Made by a program: the position numbers and the translations under genes | Part shown: positions 63,471 to 64,000 of the stretch, piece by piece | How positions within the stretch are numbered: position 1 is the stretch's first letter | How the letters are laid out: each line of letters starts with the position of its first letter | The notes under the pieces: model-generated | The model's input: the letters and a program-made list of their open reading frames with translations, nothing else | The model's database searches: none | What the model was told of the DNA's origin: nothing | From: CAYOPZ01 sp964406005 | Lineage (GTDB): Bacteria > Bacteroidota > Bacteroidia > Bacteroidales > SM23-62 | Assembly: GCA_964406005.1 (NCBI GenBank) | Contig: CAYOPZ010000017.1 | Location: forward strand, 1-64,000 | Direction of reading: 5' to 3' | DNA: 64,000 bases

Positions 63471-64000
63471 TTATTTGAACAGCAATGGTGCGAATTCAGA
63501 GAGGTAAATTCTCCAGTTGGCCCATGTATGGCCGCCGGTGCTTTCGCGGTAGACATATTTAAAATCATGCTTGTCAAGAAGGTTACGCAGGTTGACTGCG
63601 CTTTGATAAACGAAATCATCCTTACCGCAACCAATCCAGTAAAGTTTATAACCGCTGTTCTTCAGTGCTTCGATCTTTGTATCCCTTTCTGCCGCAAGCT
63701 GTGTTGAATCCTGATCCTGTCGTCCCATGTTCATCAGGCCCATGCTGTATACGCCAATATAGCTGAACATCCCGGGATTATCGTTTGTGATTGTCTGGGT
63801 ATGCATGCCTCCCATCGAGAGACCGGCAATAGCAAGGTTATCCTGGCCAGTAAGAGTACGGTAATTCTTATCAATAAAAGGCACCAGGTCCTTCACCAGA
63901 TGTTCTTCAAACTTACCTGCCAGTCTTGTGAATGCAGCCATACCCTGCTGCTGATCCTGCGATTCCACGGCAGGTACATCATTTTGTGCACCGGCCTGGT
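63471..64000 (-). CDS. Esterase D-like hydrolase, 5' truncated by the window end
   Basis: The visible 176 codons are the C-terminal part of an alpha/beta hydrolase of the esterase (PF00756) family, such as feruloyl or acetyl-xylan esterases. The nucleophile elbow is AIAGLSMGGMHTQT and the catalytic His is in ESTGGHTWANWR; the Asp is probably in GCGKDDF. The frame stays open through the window edge with no true start (the codon at 63968 is GTG and upstream codons continue), so the gene begins beyond 64000. The substrate cannot be named. Confidence 0.85.
   Translation of the reverse strand, partial: QAGAQNDVPAVESQDQQQGMAAFTRLAGKFEEHLVKDLVPFIDKNYRTLTGQDNLAIAGLSMGGMHTQTITNDNPGMFSYIGVYSMGLMNMGRQDQDSTQLAAERDTKIEALKNSGYKLYWIGCGKDDFVYQSAVNLRNLLDKHDFKYVYRESTGGHTWANWRIYLSEFAPLLFK

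Overview
The window reads as a chromosomal segment of a Bacteroidota bacterium, most like the Bacteroidales/Marinilabiliales side of the phylum. The evidence is a type IX secretion (T9SS) locus (PorV, PorU, a PorP/SprF protein, GldJ), a cargo protein ending in a T9SS sorting domain, many lipoproteins with short Cys lipoboxes, and several promoters of the Bacteroidota form TTG-N20/21-TAnnTTTG. No rRNA and no CRISPR array is visible. Most of the window is dense housekeeping sequence of moderate GC. Four stretches are visibly AT-richer: about 11.75-12.68, 53.7-58.8, 59.3-60.9 and 61.4-62.2 kb.

Layout. 0.1-8.4 kb is a minus-strand run: recR, lysA, a GT2/phosphoglycosyltransferase-like fusion, a 2-oxoacid dehydrogenase E2 and a PD40-propeller membrane protein. 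8.5-15.5 kb holds a sodium:solute symporter, an acyl-CoA ligase, an AT-rich lipoprotein gene beside a 3' gene remnant, and alaS. 15.6-22.5 kb (plus) carries two tandem M23 peptidases, a CapA-PQQ propeller fusion, then merR-nif3-CT398. 22.4-26.8 kb (mostly minus) carries a second CapA, lemA with two TPM genes, a CoA-binding protein and ispF. 26.8-36.4 kb is the T9SS locus: porV and porU on minus, porP and gldJ on plus, then murF, with repeat-rich DNA between gldJ and murF. 36.4-47.4 kb holds pyrophosphatase, a response regulator, a six-gene minus operon (phoH-sixA-ppk-IMPase-acyltransferase-GT2), a nitroreductase, folC and membrane proteins. 47.6-53.3 kb is a surface module: a PorT-like barrel, a lipoprotein and a 1317-residue beta-helix/Ig protein with a T9SS signal.

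The right end is accessory. tRNA-Val(TAC) at 53.4 kb is followed by an EmrAB-TolC type efflux operon with an AraC regulator. tRNA-Ala(CGC) at 61.0 kb is followed by direct repeats, an ORF6N (phage-type) gene and copies of the tRNA 3' end. An alkene reductase and a truncated esterase close the window.

The most unusual signal is non-coding. Directly downstream of both tRNA genes lies a ~120-bp, almost entirely self-complementary element with the same architecture in each case. The arms differ in sequence but pair in both copies (compensatory changes). A CTTG-loop hairpin and a GACGAG strand are shared, and each element sits between the tRNA and a copy of that tRNA's 3' end. A second, unrelated 64-bp hairpin family (position 1 and the gldJ-murF gap) also shows a compensatory base-pair change.
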